Of a stretch of DNA of 45,332 bases, positions 5,117-13,123 are shown piece by piece. Under the pieces are notes generated by a model, which did no database searches, was not told where the DNA came from, and saw nothing but the letters and a program-made list of their open reading frames with translations. Positions within the stretch are counted from its first letter, which is position 1. Each line of letters opens with the position of its first letter. A program made the position numbers and the translations under genes. Source of the DNA: a virus; the IMG/VR virus record IMGVR_UViG_3300022745_000006, positions 1-45,332 of that record. The stretch is one strand, 5' to 3'.

Positions 5117-5235
5117 GCGAGCAACCGGCGCGCAATCAGGTACGCGAACAACAGCACGAGCGCGAGCGCCAGCCACGGCGCGGCCTCGTCGGCACGACGC
5201 ACACCGCGCTCGCGCTTTTCGTAATCGCCGCTCAA
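5113..5235 (-). CDS. Tiny single-span membrane protein (40 aa)
   Basis: The protein has a charged N-terminus (SGDYEKRERGVRRADEAAP) and one hydrophobic segment (WLALALVLLFAYLIA) ending in RRLLA, so it is probably an inner-membrane protein with cytoplasmic basic ends. No ATG or GTG is available. The TTG at 5235 overlaps the stop of 5232-5510 as TTGA, in the pattern of coupling used through this operon. Its function is unknown. Confidence 0.5.
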   Translation of the reverse strand: MSGDYEKRERGVRRADEAAPWLALALVLLFAYLIARRLLA

Positions 5236-5510
5236 CGCTGCAACCACCACAGCACGAGCACGACCGGCACCGCGCCGAGGAACGTGGCCACGGCATCGAG
5301 CAACTCGACGCCGTGCATTCCGGGCACGGCTTTGTTGTCGAGCCAATCGGCGTATTCCTTGACGCACCCGGCCACGCCCGTGGCGAGGAACGCCGCAGCG
5401 ATGGGCGCGGGGATGCCAGCCCAACGCCCGCCCCACCAAATGAGCGAGGCAACGAGGGCCACGACGAGGCCACCGACAAAGTGCCCGACCTTATCCTTGG
5501 GGATGTTCAT
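5232..5510 (-). CDS. Inner-membrane protein with 2-3 spans, KDKxGH motif (92 aa)
   Basis: The start MNIPKDKVGHFVGGLVVALV has the DKxxHF signature seen in small phage and bacterial membrane proteins related to the YfiM/DUF2279 group. It continues IPAPIAAAFLATGVAGCVKE and EYADWLDN, and ends in a hydrophobic segment (ATFLGAVPVVLVLWWLQR). The conserved-looking DK-H and KE-D-D residues suggest more than a passive anchor, but no activity is known. It is coupled to its neighbours by overlapping start and stop codons. Confidence 0.68.
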   Translation of the reverse strand: MNIPKDKVGHFVGGLVVALVASLIWWGGRWAGIPAPIAAAFLATGVAGCVKEYADWLDNKAVPGMHGVELLDAVATFLGAVPVVLVLWWLQR

Positions 5511-5833
5511 TCGGACACCTCGCCGCCCCGACTTGCTACTGGCTGGACAAGTGGTCTTGTGGCGTCAATGAACTTCTGCACCGCGGCGACATCTCCAGCG
5601 TCCATGCTGTCACGCCTACGGCCTAGCGCAGCCAGTGCCCAGTATTGCCAAGGCGGTTGAGCCTCGCGCTCGGTGTCGGTCACACGTTTCTCGGCGTCGG
5701 CAAGTTCGGCAAGCTCGGCCAGTAGCGCGCCGCGATCCTCGTGAGCCTGTCGGCCCATGTGGCGCGGGTCGAGTGCGGACATGGGTAGCTCGTCGGCCCG
5801 ATGACGGGCGCGGATTGAATCAACGTCGAGCAC
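5507..5833 (-). CDS. Hypothetical helical protein (108 aa)
   Basis: Soluble, charged protein with a long helix-forming middle (EDRGALLAELAELADAEKRV, then TDTEREAQ) and no cysteines or membrane segment. The GTG start at 5833 lies 14 bp inside the end of the helicase gene, with GGAGG about 10 nt upstream, so it is probably coupled to helicase translation. No family is recognised. Confidence 0.62.
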   Translation of the reverse strand: MLDVDSIRARHRADELPMSALDPRHMGRQAHEDRGALLAELAELADAEKRVTDTEREAQPPWQYWALAALGRRRDSMDAGDVAAVQKFIDATRPLVQPVASRGGEVSE

Positions 5834-7223
5834 GTTTCATTCCCTCCATTAGAAGCGCCTGCACCGTGGCCTTGGTTTCACGTCGGCGCATGACTAGCTC
5901 GTCGACCGTTCCCCGGGCGACGATGTGGTGCACGTAGACCGTGCGCGGGTGGCCGGATTGCGCCTGCCGCGTCGGCCCAATGCGTTCGATGATTTGCTGG
6001 TAAGGCTCAAGCGCCCACCAATGCGAGAAAAACGCGAGGTGTCGGCCGCCGTCCTGCAAGTTGAGGCCGTGGCCAGCGCTTTCGGGGTGCGCGAACAACA
6101 CCGGGATTTTGCCGGCGTTCCAATCGCGTATGGTCTGCGGGTCGTGGCCGAGGTGCACACCCTTCGGAAAAGCCTTGCGCAGTCGCGTGAGGTCGCTGCG
6201 GAAGTGATACGCGACGAGCACAGGCTCGCCCGCGGCCTCGTTAATGATCGACTGTAGTGCCTGCAACTTGAGGTCGTGCACCTCGATCCACTTGCGGCTG
6301 TCGTCTGTCGTGCCGTCGTCGGTGTACAGTGCGCCGCTCGCGAATTGCAGGCACTTGAGCGTGCGGGTGGCCGCGTTGAACGCTTCGACCTCGTGCCCGC
6401 TGTCGAGTTGCGTGTACATGTCGCGCTCAAGCTCCCGGTACTTGACGCGGCAATGCCCGGGCATGTCGACATACACAGTATTGTTGACGAGTTGCGGCAA
6501 GTCGAAATAGTCGCCGGCCTCAAGCGACAGACACACATCACGAAGTTTCGCCGTGATGCTCGCCTGCGCGCTCGGCAGTGGCACCCACGTCATGCGGCCC
6601 GTATCGTCGGCAAACAACGGCCGGAACCAACGCTGCCGGAAATCGTCAATCGTCACGCCGAGGCGCTGGCCCCAATCAATAAACCACTGTTGACCCCACA
6701 GGTCGATGAGGCCGTTGGGGCTCGGCGTTCCGGTGAGGTTTAGCCAACGCTTTACCTTTTTGTGAGCCACGCGGCCGAGCGCGCGAGCGCGCACGCCACC
6801 ACCGGAGAGGCGGAAATTTTTGAGCCGCGTGGACTCGTCGGCCACCACCGTGGTGAAAGGCCAGCGGTCGCCGAGTTCCGCGATGAGCCACTCAATGTTT
6901 TCGTAATTGGTGGTGTAGACCGTGCCCGGACGCGCGAGCGCGGCGCGGCGCTCGCGGGGCGTGCCGACCACCGGCACGACTTCGGTGGCCTTGAGGTGAT
7001 CCCACTTGGCAGCCTCGTCGGGCCACGTCGATTGAGCGACGCGCAGCGGGGCGAGCACGAGCGTGGGCTCGCCGTAGACCAATTGCAGGGCGTCGAGCAT
7101 CGTGAGCGCCGACACCGTTTTGCCGAGCCCCATGCCTGCCCACAGCGCGCCACGGTCCACCATGTACGCGTGGGAAATCATGGCGCGCTGATAGTCGCGG
7201 GGCTTGAACGGCTGGCGTGTCAC
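5820..7223 (-). CDS. SNF2-type superfamily 2 helicase (467 aa)
   Basis: ATP-dependent DNA translocase or helicase of the phage replication module. Visible motifs are Walker A GMGLGKT (30-36), the motif II variant ADEST (128-132) in place of DEAH, and motif III LTGTPSPNG (163-171). In the C-terminal RecA-like domain are SAGHGLNLQ (motif V) and QQIIERIGPTRQAQ (motif VI). The DEST box and short length (under 500 aa) are typical of phage SNF2-like helicases found beside family A polymerases and VRR-NUC nucleases, as here. It starts with GTG at 7223 in a GTGA overlap with the small membrane protein. Its likely job is fork remodelling or recombination-dependent replication. Confidence 0.93.
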   Translation of the reverse strand: MTRQPFKPRDYQRAMISHAYMVDRGALWAGMGLGKTVSALTMLDALQLVYGEPTLVLAPLRVAQSTWPDEAAKWDHLKATEVVPVVGTPRERRAALARPGTVYTTNYENIEWLIAELGDRWPFTTVVADESTRLKNFRLSGGGVRARALGRVAHKKVKRWLNLTGTPSPNGLIDLWGQQWFIDWGQRLGVTIDDFRQRWFRPLFADDTGRMTWVPLPSAQASITAKLRDVCLSLEAGDYFDLPQLVNNTVYVDMPGHCRVKYRELERDMYTQLDSGHEVEAFNAATRTLKCLQFASGALYTDDGTTDDSRKWIEVHDLKLQALQSIINEAAGEPVLVAYHFRSDLTRLRKAFPKGVHLGHDPQTIRDWNAGKIPVLFAHPESAGHGLNLQDGGRHLAFFSHWWALEPYQQIIERIGPTRQAQSGHPRTVYVHHIVARGTVDELVMRRRETKATVQALLMEGMKRARR

Positions 7224-7381
7224 CGGGCGAGGCTCTCGACTTCGCGCACGGCCTCGCGAAACGCGGCGAGTTGCCCGGCCTCAAAGCCGGCGCGGTACGA
7301 CTCGGTGCGCTTGCCGCGCACGTCGAGCACAAAGCCCAACGCAAAGCCGATGGTGAAACATGCGAGCGAGGTGAAAAGCAT
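7220..7381 (-). CDS. Small membrane-anchored protein (53 aa)
   Basis: The N-terminal segment MLFTSLACFTIGFALGFVLD is hydrophobic and followed by a charged helix (KRTESYRAGFEAGQLAAF, REAVREVES), as in a single-span protein with a cytoplasmic coiled tail. A near-perfect Shine-Dalgarno (AGGAGG) precedes the ATG. Its stop overlaps the helicase GTG. The role is unknown. It may be a membrane tether for replication or merely a small accessory protein. Confidence 0.72.
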   Translation of the reverse strand: MLFTSLACFTIGFALGFVLDVRGKRTESYRAGFEAGQLAAFREAVREVESLAR

Positions 7382-7389
7382 GGCGCCTC

Positions 7390-7686
7390 CTAACGTTCAA
7401 AGAATCCGGCGACGATGAGGTCGGTGACGAAATCGACGACGCCCGCAGGCGTGCTCACGACGCCGACCGTGAACCCACGAGCGCGGAGCCGGTTGTGCTC
7501 CCGCAGTTGCGCCGGGGTCGGTTCCTCGCCCGGGCGCTTGCATTCACAGAACGCGACGCGGCCACGCCACGACAGCAAAATCCGGTCGGGCGAATTTTTG
7601 CGCCCGAGCGTTTTGTACTTGTGGCACTCGCCGCCTTGCGACTTCACGAGTTGCACAAGCGACCGCTCGACTGTCGACTCGCGCAT
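7390..7686 (-). CDS. VRR-NUC domain nuclease (98 aa)
   Basis: A minimal PD-(D/E)XK-fold nuclease of the VRR-NUC type, a family that cleaves branched or flap DNA. The core reads KTLGRKNSPDRILLSWRG (catalytic Asp of SPD), then VAFCECKRPGEEPTPAQ (Glu-x-Lys), then REHNRLRARGFTVGVVST. The ATG at 7686 overlaps the stop of the zinc-finger gene by one base (TGATG). Longer in-frame starts to 7779 overlap that gene and add only arginine-rich sequence. The protein is typically found next to the SNF2 helicase, as here, and probably resolves replication or recombination intermediates. Confidence 0.9.
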   Translation of the reverse strand: MRESTVERSLVQLVKSQGGECHKYKTLGRKNSPDRILLSWRGRVAFCECKRPGEEPTPAQLREHNRLRARGFTVGVVSTPAGVVDFVTDLIVAGFFER

Positions 7687-7856
7687 CACTTCCGCCGGCA
7701 GTCTGCGCACACGAACGCGCGCCCGCGGTTGAGCATCGTGCCGCCCTTGACGGGCTTGCGCGTGTGGCAGCGAACACACGTACGGGCAGAGAGTTCAAGT
7801 TTGAAAGCGCGGCCTTTCGACACGTATAGGCAGTGGAAATTCTGCGGGGTTGGCAT
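7686..7856 (-). CDS. Small two-CxxC zinc-finger protein (56 aa)
   Basis: The protein has TCVRCHTRKP and FVCADCRRK, two CxxC pairs 22 residues apart, giving a four-cysteine zinc ribbon. It is basic throughout. It lies 5 bp after the polymerase stop and overlaps the VRR-NUC start, so it belongs to the replication operon. It is probably a nucleic-acid-binding or polymerase/nuclease accessory protein. No named family is recognised. Confidence 0.68.
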   Translation of the reverse strand: MPTPQNFHCLYVSKGRAFKLELSARTCVRCHTRKPVKGGTMLNRGRAFVCADCRRK

Positions 7857-7861
7857 GGCGT

Positions 7862-9958
7862 TCAATCCTTTCGATAGCGCAATGTCTCGAAACCCTTGGA
7901 CGCGAGCGGGAGGTCGGGCGCCCACTCGGGCGGCACCGACATCAAGGCGCCCAACTCGTTGCCGGTGCGGTGCGGGTCCGCCTCGGCAACAATCTCGTCG
8001 TGGATATGCAGCACGGGCGCGAAGCCGTGCGCCTCGGCGCGGAGCAAGCCCTCGGCCAGTACGTCGCGGCTCGACGCTTGCGTCGCGTTTTCGATGAATT
8101 TGCCGCCGTACGACGTGAGCCGATCCCACTTGCGCGTGTACTGATTCACGCCCCAATATGTGATGGTGTTTTTGCGGCCCGAGCCGTCGCAGCGGAAGCA
8201 ATCGGCTTTTTCGAGCCCGATGAGTTCATCGCGCTCGACCATGATGAAGCCGCGGCCCTTGCAGAACTTGCACGGCAGCATGGCCACGGCCGGCTGCGGG
8301 TAGCACAGGAACCGACCGGACGGCAGGCGCATTCGCAGCCACGCACCCTTGCGCTCGACGGTGAGGTGCTCACCGATGGGCAATTCGACGTTGGGCTCCG
8401 CGATGGCGCGGCGCACGGCGTCGTCGGCCGTGTACCACAGTTGCACGATGTTCGGGTTGGCCGCGCGCCAACCCCGGACGATTTCGAGCGCCCGGGCCTC
8501 GTCGATGTCGACGCCGAAGTTTTTAGCCATCGTCGCGAACGCGCCGACGCTGCCCTGATACCCGCACGCCAACTCGGGGACCTTGCCCGACACTTGGCGC
8601 TCGTCGGGTGCGACTTCGGTGTGCGGCTTGCGCAGCACGTTGCCGGCCGTGATGAGGTACAGGTCGGGGCCTAAGCGCGCATAGTCGCCGCGGCCGTCGG
8701 GGATGCGGTTGCCGTGCTCATCGAGTTTAAAAGTGTCGTACGCGCGGAACGCATCGAGTTTCCACGTTTCCACGGCCAGCCAAGCGAGCTTGCGGCCCTC
8801 GATGTTGGACAGGTCCGCCACGCACAGGTGCAGCCCCGGCGGCGCGATGATGGTGCCGCGGAGCGCACTGCTACACATCGCCATCACGTCATCGACTAGG
8901 TCGAGGCACCCGAGCTTGAGCGCCTTGATACCCAACTCGACGGCCGGGGCCTTGTACGTCGGCCGCGGCAGGTTGCCCGGCTGCATCGTGCGGTGTGCCC
9001 ACCGCGCGGTACGCGCCGCGCCGCAATACTGCATCGTGCCGCGCATCCGCCCGTCGCTATTGATGGCGGCACGGATGCGCGGGTACTTCGCCGTGCTCGT
9101 CGTGCTCGCGTCGAGCCGCACGAGTAGCAACTCGCGCACGGGCGCGGGCAGGGATTCATCCTCAAGCCGGCGCTCGATGGTCGAGGCGGTGAGGTCCGGC
9201 AAGTCGAGGTCGTACTCGGCCAACAGGTGCGCGAGCAACGCGTCGCGCTGTGTCGCGGCCTGCACCGCGCCGAGCGTAGCGTCGTCAATCTGATCGGCGA
9301 GCACTTGCTTGTGCGCGTCGACGGCCCTGATGGCGGCGTCGACGAGGGCCGTGTCGATGTAAAGGCCGCGGTCGTTGACGTGTTGGTCGAGCGTCCACAC
9401 GCGCCGCTCGAAAGGGTTGGCCGGGTAGTTCCACCGCGGCATTTTCCGGTAGCACACGCGCATCGCTTCAATGTCGCGGCCCGCGTACGCCTTGAACTTG
9501 GCCCAATCCTCGGGGTGCGTCTCGCGCGTGTATCGCGGGAGTTTGTCGCGCGCCGGGCGGGGCTTGCAGAATAGGTTTATGAGGCGCTTGCCGTCTTTGT
9601 CTTTCGCTTGATCGGTCGGAACCTTGAGCACTTTGCACAGGCTGTCGAGCTTCGCGGGCAGGCTGTGGGCGAGGGCCACGGCCATCGTGTCAACGAGCTT
9701 GGCGAGCGGCACCTCGATGCCGAGCGCGGCGCGCAGCACGATGCGGTCGAACAACCCGAAGTTGTGCCCGACGATGGTGTCGCAGTGGAGCACATGCCGT
9801 GGGAAGCCCTCGCCGGCCGTGAGGTCGGCCACCTCGATGGGGCCGTCGTCGATGGCCCACGCCACGAGCATCACCTCGGCTCGCTCGGCGTAGCGGTACG
9901 ACCCGGCGCTTATCGGCGTCGGGCTGTACGTCTCAAGGTCGAGGTAGCCCGTGCTCAT
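7862..9958 (-). CDS. Family A DNA polymerase with 3'-5' exonuclease and a zinc-finger-like insertion (698 aa)
   Basis: Replicative polymerase of the phage. The N-terminal DEDD exonuclease has LDLET (Asp7, Glu9), VGHNFGLFD (Asp71) and YAGRD (Tyr158, Asp162). The polymerase domain has motif A ADLSNIEGR (Asp382), motif B RQVSGKVPELACGYQ (Arg454, Lys459, Tyr467) and motif C HIHDE (Asp654, Glu655). All catalytic residues are present. Between motifs B and C is an insertion with four cysteines (CKFC 563-566, CFRC 587-590, then DGSG) that resembles a DnaJ-type zinc knuckle. The polymerase is coupled by ATGA to the upstream HNH gene. It works with DUF2815, the SNF2 helicase and VRR-NUC encoded around it. 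Confidence 0.96.
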   Translation of the reverse strand: MSTGYLDLETYSPTPISAGSYRYAERAEVMLVAWAIDDGPIEVADLTAGEGFPRHVLHCDTIVGHNFGLFDRIVLRAALGIEVPLAKLVDTMAVALAHSLPAKLDSLCKVLKVPTDQAKDKDGKRLINLFCKPRPARDKLPRYTRETHPEDWAKFKAYAGRDIEAMRVCYRKMPRWNYPANPFERRVWTLDQHVNDRGLYIDTALVDAAIRAVDAHKQVLADQIDDATLGAVQAATQRDALLAHLLAEYDLDLPDLTASTIERRLEDESLPAPVRELLLVRLDASTTSTAKYPRIRAAINSDGRMRGTMQYCGAARTARWAHRTMQPGNLPRPTYKAPAVELGIKALKLGCLDLVDDVMAMCSSALRGTIIAPPGLHLCVADLSNIEGRKLAWLAVETWKLDAFRAYDTFKLDEHGNRIPDGRGDYARLGPDLYLITAGNVLRKPHTEVAPDERQVSGKVPELACGYQGSVGAFATMAKNFGVDIDEARALEIVRGWRAANPNIVQLWYTADDAVRRAIAEPNVELPIGEHLTVERKGAWLRMRLPSGRFLCYPQPAVAMLPCKFCKGRGFIMVERDELIGLEKADCFRCDGSGRKNTITYWGVNQYTRKWDRLTSYGGKFIENATQASSRDVLAEGLLRAEAHGFAPVLHIHDEIVAEADPHRTGNELGALMSVPPEWAPDLPLASKGFETLRYRKD

Positions 9959-10275
9959 GTGCGCCGCCTCGACTGACGCAGCCGCGCGTTTTCCACGTTA
10001 GTCACGAGCGCCATGTGCTCGGGGTTCACGCAGTAGGTTTCCCGACAGGTGTGGTCGACGGTCATGCCGTCGGGTATGGCGCCGCGGAAAGCCTCATATG
10101 CAACGCGGTGCGCCCACTTCGACGCGGGTGTGCGCCGGCCCTTCACGCGCACGGCAATGCGCCCGTAACGGTTGGCCTTGCACCCCACCCATATCCAACA
10201 GCCGGAGCCCTCGGGGTCGAGCACCGAGTTGGCCAATATCCGAGCTTCAAGGTTGGGGTACTTGGCCACGGTCAC
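9955..10275 (-). CDS. HNH endonuclease (106 aa)
   Basis: A homing-type HNH nuclease. The signature is CWIWVG, then KWAHRVAYEAFRG, then GMTVDHTCRETYCVNPEHMA, with the paired histidines and asparagine of the HNH_3 fold and two cysteines likely binding a structural metal. It has a GTG start overlapping the previous stop (GTGA), and its own stop overlaps the polymerase ATG, so it is fully integrated in the operon. It may be a free-standing homing endonuclease that has become fixed, or a nicking enzyme used in replication. Confidence 0.92.
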   Translation of the reverse strand: MTVAKYPNLEARILANSVLDPEGSGCWIWVGCKANRYGRIAVRVKGRRTPASKWAHRVAYEAFRGAIPDGMTVDHTCRETYCVNPEHMALVTNVENARLRQSRRRT

Positions 10276-10580
10276 GCGTTCGGAGCGATGATGCGAGGGC
10301 CGGACGATTTCAATTCCTCAATTTTCTGGCGCACCGTCGCCGCGACGTGGGCCTTGAACTCGGTGAGGTCGATGCCGCCGCGCACCGCGAGCAACGCCAC
10401 GAGCGTTTCGAGGTGCATTTGCATGAGGTGGCGCGTGACTTCCACGTCGACCGGGTTGACGCCCGTTTGCACCGACACGAAGGCTTGCGCCTGCGCGAAG
10501 CCCGCGCACGCGTGGGCGTATTCGGCTTGTATCTGCTCGGCGTCGTTGGCCGAGTTGAAGCCGTTCACTGTTTCGGTCAT
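10272..10580 (-). CDS. Hypothetical helical protein of the replication operon (102 aa)
   Basis: All-helical prediction: NDAEQIQAEYAHACAGFAQ, then VDVEVTRHLMQMHLETLVAL and EFKAHVAATVRQKIEELKSS. It has no metal motif or membrane segment. It is the first gene after the terminator at 10591-10620 and is coupled to the HNH gene. No family is recognised. It could be a small polymerase or SSB partner because of its place. Confidence 0.65.
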   Translation of the reverse strand: MTETVNGFNSANDAEQIQAEYAHACAGFAQAQAFVSVQTGVNPVDVEVTRHLMQMHLETLVALLAVRGGIDLTEFKAHVAATVRQKIEELKSSGPRIIAPNA

Positions 10581-10590
10581 GGGTTGGCCT

Positions 10591-10620
10591 TAATAAAGAG
10601 GGGCGCCACGAGCGCGCCCC
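10591..10620 (-). terminator. Rho-independent terminator between SSB and polymerase genes
   Basis: On the minus strand, GGGGCGC/GCGCCCC (7-bp stem, 7-nt loop) is followed by TCTTTATT. It sits 7 bp after the DUF2815 stop and inside an otherwise tightly overlapping operon. It should reduce transcription into the polymerase genes unless antitermination occurs. Confidence 0.8.
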
Positions 10621-10627
10621 GGATGGA

Positions 10628-11203
10628 TCACACGAGGGCGTCGTTTTCATCCTCGACACCCAAATCCTCAATTTCGCCCTGCGCGATGACAGCCGCGCCG
10701 GGGCCGAAGCGGTCGCCGTCGCGGTACGCCTGCACCCACGCGAGCGCGGCATTGATCCGCTTGCCGTGCTGCTGGTGGTCCTGCGCCCACAGGTCGATGC
10801 CCGCGTTGACGTAACAACCCGAGTAAACGGAACCGCCTTCGACCACGGGCGTGGTGCCGTCGCGCTCAACGACGGTGGGGCGCACCTCGCTGCTCGCGTT
10901 TACAAAGAAATTGCCCGGGTAGCCGGCGAGGTTCGGCTTGGCGTCGCCGTTGTAGAGGCAGAACTTGCCGCCGAGCTTGAGGGCCTTGAAATTGGCCTCG
11001 GCCTTGTCGGCCCACTTTTCGCGCGCCACGAGCATGGCCACGCGTTCGATTTCCTTGATACCCGGGTGTCCCGGCGGCATCAAAAAGGCGGCGGTGAACT
11101 TGGGTTTCCCCTGCCCGTTAATCTGCTCCGCGGTCCAGAGCTTCGGGAACGCGAGGCGCACATTGGAGAGCTTCACGCGGCCAATTGGAAGTTTCGTGCT
11201 CAT
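10628..11203 (-). CDS. DUF2815 single-stranded DNA-binding protein (191 aa)
   Basis: Resembles the DUF2815 family of phage ssDNA-binding proteins with an OB fold like T7 gp2.5. The N-terminus GRVKLSNVRLAFPKLWTAEQ and the middle KFCLYNGDAKPNLAGYPGNF are characteristic. VYSGCYVNAGIDLWAQ lies in the second half. The C-terminus is a short acidic tail (EDLGVEDENDALV), as SSBs use to recruit partners. It overlaps the DUF2800 gene by one base (TAATG). The pairing DUF2800-DUF2815-family A polymerase recurs in many phages and supports the assignment. Confidence 0.88.
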   Translation of the reverse strand: MSTKLPIGRVKLSNVRLAFPKLWTAEQINGQGKPKFTAAFLMPPGHPGIKEIERVAMLVAREKWADKAEANFKALKLGGKFCLYNGDAKPNLAGYPGNFFVNASSEVRPTVVERDGTTPVVEGGSVYSGCYVNAGIDLWAQDHQQHGKRINAALAWVQAYRDGDRFGPGAAVIAQGEIEDLGVEDENDALV

Positions 11204-12423
11204 TAGATCAATTCCTCATCGGTTGAAAGGTCGTCAATGTCATTGGTGCGGGGCGTGACGACGATGGCCTCGCGCTTGTCGGATACGGGTGCAACGCTCT
11301 TGGACGGCTCGCCCTGAGTGATGAGCGGCGCGAGCTTCCCCCACTTGCGGGGCTTGCCCTTGAGCACTTTCTCGACGGCCGGCGGGCTCGCGAGCTTGTA
11401 GGTGTACATCTCGTCGGTTTTGAGCCGCATGGCCTTGAGCACGCGCTCGACCTCGGCCTCGTCGGTCCACGACCGAGCGGGGCGTCGGCCCTGCACGAGC
11501 TTGAAGCCCTCGACGGGCTGGCCAGCGAGTAGCCGGCGCTCGACCTCGGCGCGCACGGCCCTGCACCAATCCTCGATGAGCGGCACCGCGACCATGGCCT
11601 TGCCGAGCACGTCCGCGCCGACGTTGGCGTCGGGCACGCGCGGCTCGTCGGCCACGGGCTCGATGTCGCCGCACGTCTGCGCCTTCACGAACGCCGCAAG
11701 GTCGGGGCAAATGGCCTTGGCACGGCACCACCGGCAGGTGTCGCGGCCGGGGTTGTACGTCGGCTCAACCTTGCCCGCGAGCACGTCGAGCGCGAGTTGC
11801 GCCGCGGCGTTCGCGCGCTCGCCGAACGCGTAGAGGTCCAACGGCGTCACCGTCCACTCGGTCGGGCCCTTGATCCGCGGTTGGTGGATCACGAGCCGCA
11901 CGGTGTCGATGTCGTACGCGAGGTCGAACCGCGCGAGGGACCCGAGGGCGTAGAGCATCAATTGCCCGTTTTCCTCGGCATCGACTTCGACGCCCATGCC
12001 GTATTTGAGGTCGTGCACCTGTAGCTCGGTGCCGCGCACGATAATCACGTCGGCCGTGCCCCAACATCCGGCCACGTAGGGCGTCACGTCGACGCGCTGC
12101 TCGACGTGGAACTCGTCGGCACCGTCCGCGAGCGCCTTGACCGTCGCGACGTAGTTGCGTCCGATCACGTCGACCATGTCGGCCGTGATCGGCCAGCCGT
12201 TCGGCGCGTTGGTGCCGATGAGCCCGTGCCCGTCGTTGCCCGACTCAAACATGTAGGACGCGAGCCAGTGTGCCGCCGTGCCCTCGCGGCTGTACTCGCT
12301 ATCCCCGTCGGGGCGGCCGACTGACAGCGCGAGCGAGCCCGGGCAGTTGCCCCACATTTCGTGACCGCTCGGCGCGATGGTCGCGTGCGCGGCCTCGCCG
12401 ACGGCGATAGGCTCGGCGCTCAT
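11203..12423 (-). CDS. DUF2800 protein, Cas4/RecB-like PD-(D/E)XK nuclease fold (406 aa)
   Basis: DUF2800 members belong to the PD-(D/E)XK superfamily. Seen here are SREGTAAHWLASYMFE near the start (the conserved helix with His), then the catalytic strand region GTADVIIVRGTELQVHDLKY (Asp in TAD, then D-x-K). GVEVDAEENGQLMLYALG follows, with the conserved QLMLYA helix. The cysteine cluster DTCRWCRAKAICP is like the iron-sulfur or zinc cysteines of Cas4/AddB nucleases. It probably acts in end processing or recombination with the ssDNA-binding protein next to it. The ATG at 12423 overlaps the upstream stop. Confidence 0.88.
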   Translation of the reverse strand: MSAEPIAVGEAAHATIAPSGHEMWGNCPGSLALSVGRPDGDSEYSREGTAAHWLASYMFESGNDGHGLIGTNAPNGWPITADMVDVIGRNYVATVKALADGADEFHVEQRVDVTPYVAGCWGTADVIIVRGTELQVHDLKYGMGVEVDAEENGQLMLYALGSLARFDLAYDIDTVRLVIHQPRIKGPTEWTVTPLDLYAFGERANAAAQLALDVLAGKVEPTYNPGRDTCRWCRAKAICPDLAAFVKAQTCGDIEPVADEPRVPDANVGADVLGKAMVAVPLIEDWCRAVRAEVERRLLAGQPVEGFKLVQGRRPARSWTDEAEVERVLKAMRLKTDEMYTYKLASPPAVEKVLKGKPRKWGKLAPLITQGEPSKSVAPVSDKREAIVVTPRTNDIDDLSTDEELI

Positions 12424-12788
12424 GCGGTCAACTTCGCCAGCAGTGCCGGGTACTGCTCGGGCGTGGCCGCACTCGCCTTGGGCAGATTGAATTCCTTGAG
12501 CACGTTGACGACGAACTCGCGGCCCTTGCCTTCGACGGCCGCGTTGACGGCCGCGCGCACGTCATCGAACGTCGGGGCCTTCGCCTCGGGCTTCGGCTCG
12601 GCCTTGGGCGGCGCGGCTTCGACGGCCGCGACCGGCGGCGCCGTCTCCTCGACCGCGCGGGCGGCCGTGGCCTTGCCGACACTCGAAACCTTGCTCGTGC
12701 CCTTGACCGCTTCGGTCAGAAGCGCAACGGCGCTTGTGTTCGCCTGAATGAGCGTAGACAGTTTGGCGATTGATTCCTCAAGGCTCAT
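12420..12788 (-). CDS. Hypothetical linker-rich protein of the replication operon (122 aa)
   Basis: An N-terminal helix (SLEESIAKLSTLIQANTSAVALL), which could form a coiled coil, is followed by an Ala/Pro/Glu-rich linker (about residues 45-72). A compact C-terminal domain completes it: TFDDVRAAVNAAVEGKG, then EFVVNVLKEFNLPKAS. Similar three-part proteins sit beside SSB and DUF2800 genes in other phages, where they sometimes carry unconvincing automatic names. The layout suits an adaptor bridging two proteins. The ATG at 12788 overlaps the upstream stop (ATGA). Confidence 0.72.
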   Translation of the reverse strand: MSLEESIAKLSTLIQANTSAVALLTEAVKGTSKVSSVGKATAARAVEETAPPVAAVEAAPPKAEPKPEAKAPTFDDVRAAVNAAVEGKGREFVVNVLKEFNLPKASAATPEQYPALLAKLTA

Positions 12789-13123
12789 GGTTCGTATTCC
12801 TCGTGAAAAGCTGCGGCGAATGCCGCGGCAAGGTCGTGGGCCTCGCTCGCGAGTTGTGCGAGCGCGGCGTGCATTTCGGTGGCGTTGTTGCGCATGTCGT
12901 CGGCCTGACGCGCGAGCGCCGTGAGGCGCGCGGGCAAGCCTTCCGCGGCGACGTGGACGGCCGCGAGGTCGACGATGTTGGCCTCGCCCACGTCGATGCA
13001 GTCGCGCAGTCGGCGGGCGAGGTCGTGAATGAGGGCCGAGGTGAAAAGGTCCGCTTGCGTGTTGGTCGCGTCGACGAGGCGCAAAACCTCCTCGTCTGTG
13101 AACGCGCGAAGGTAGGCACTCAC
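12785..13123 (-). CDS. Hypothetical helical protein, second gene of the leftward operon (112 aa)
   Basis: All-helical: AYLRAFTDEEVLRLVDAT, SALIHDLARRLRDCIDVGEA and LPARLTALARQADDMRNNA, ending AFAAAFHEEYEP. The GTG start at 13123 overlaps the stop of the 29-aa gene as GTGA. The upstream ATG at 13174 would overlap that gene completely and was rejected. No family is recognised. As an immediate-early gene next to the leftward promoter, a regulatory or host-takeover role is possible. Confidence 0.65.
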   Translation of the reverse strand: MSAYLRAFTDEEVLRLVDATNTQADLFTSALIHDLARRLRDCIDVGEANIVDLAAVHVAAEGLPARLTALARQADDMRNNATEMHAALAQLASEAHDLAAAFAAAFHEEYEP

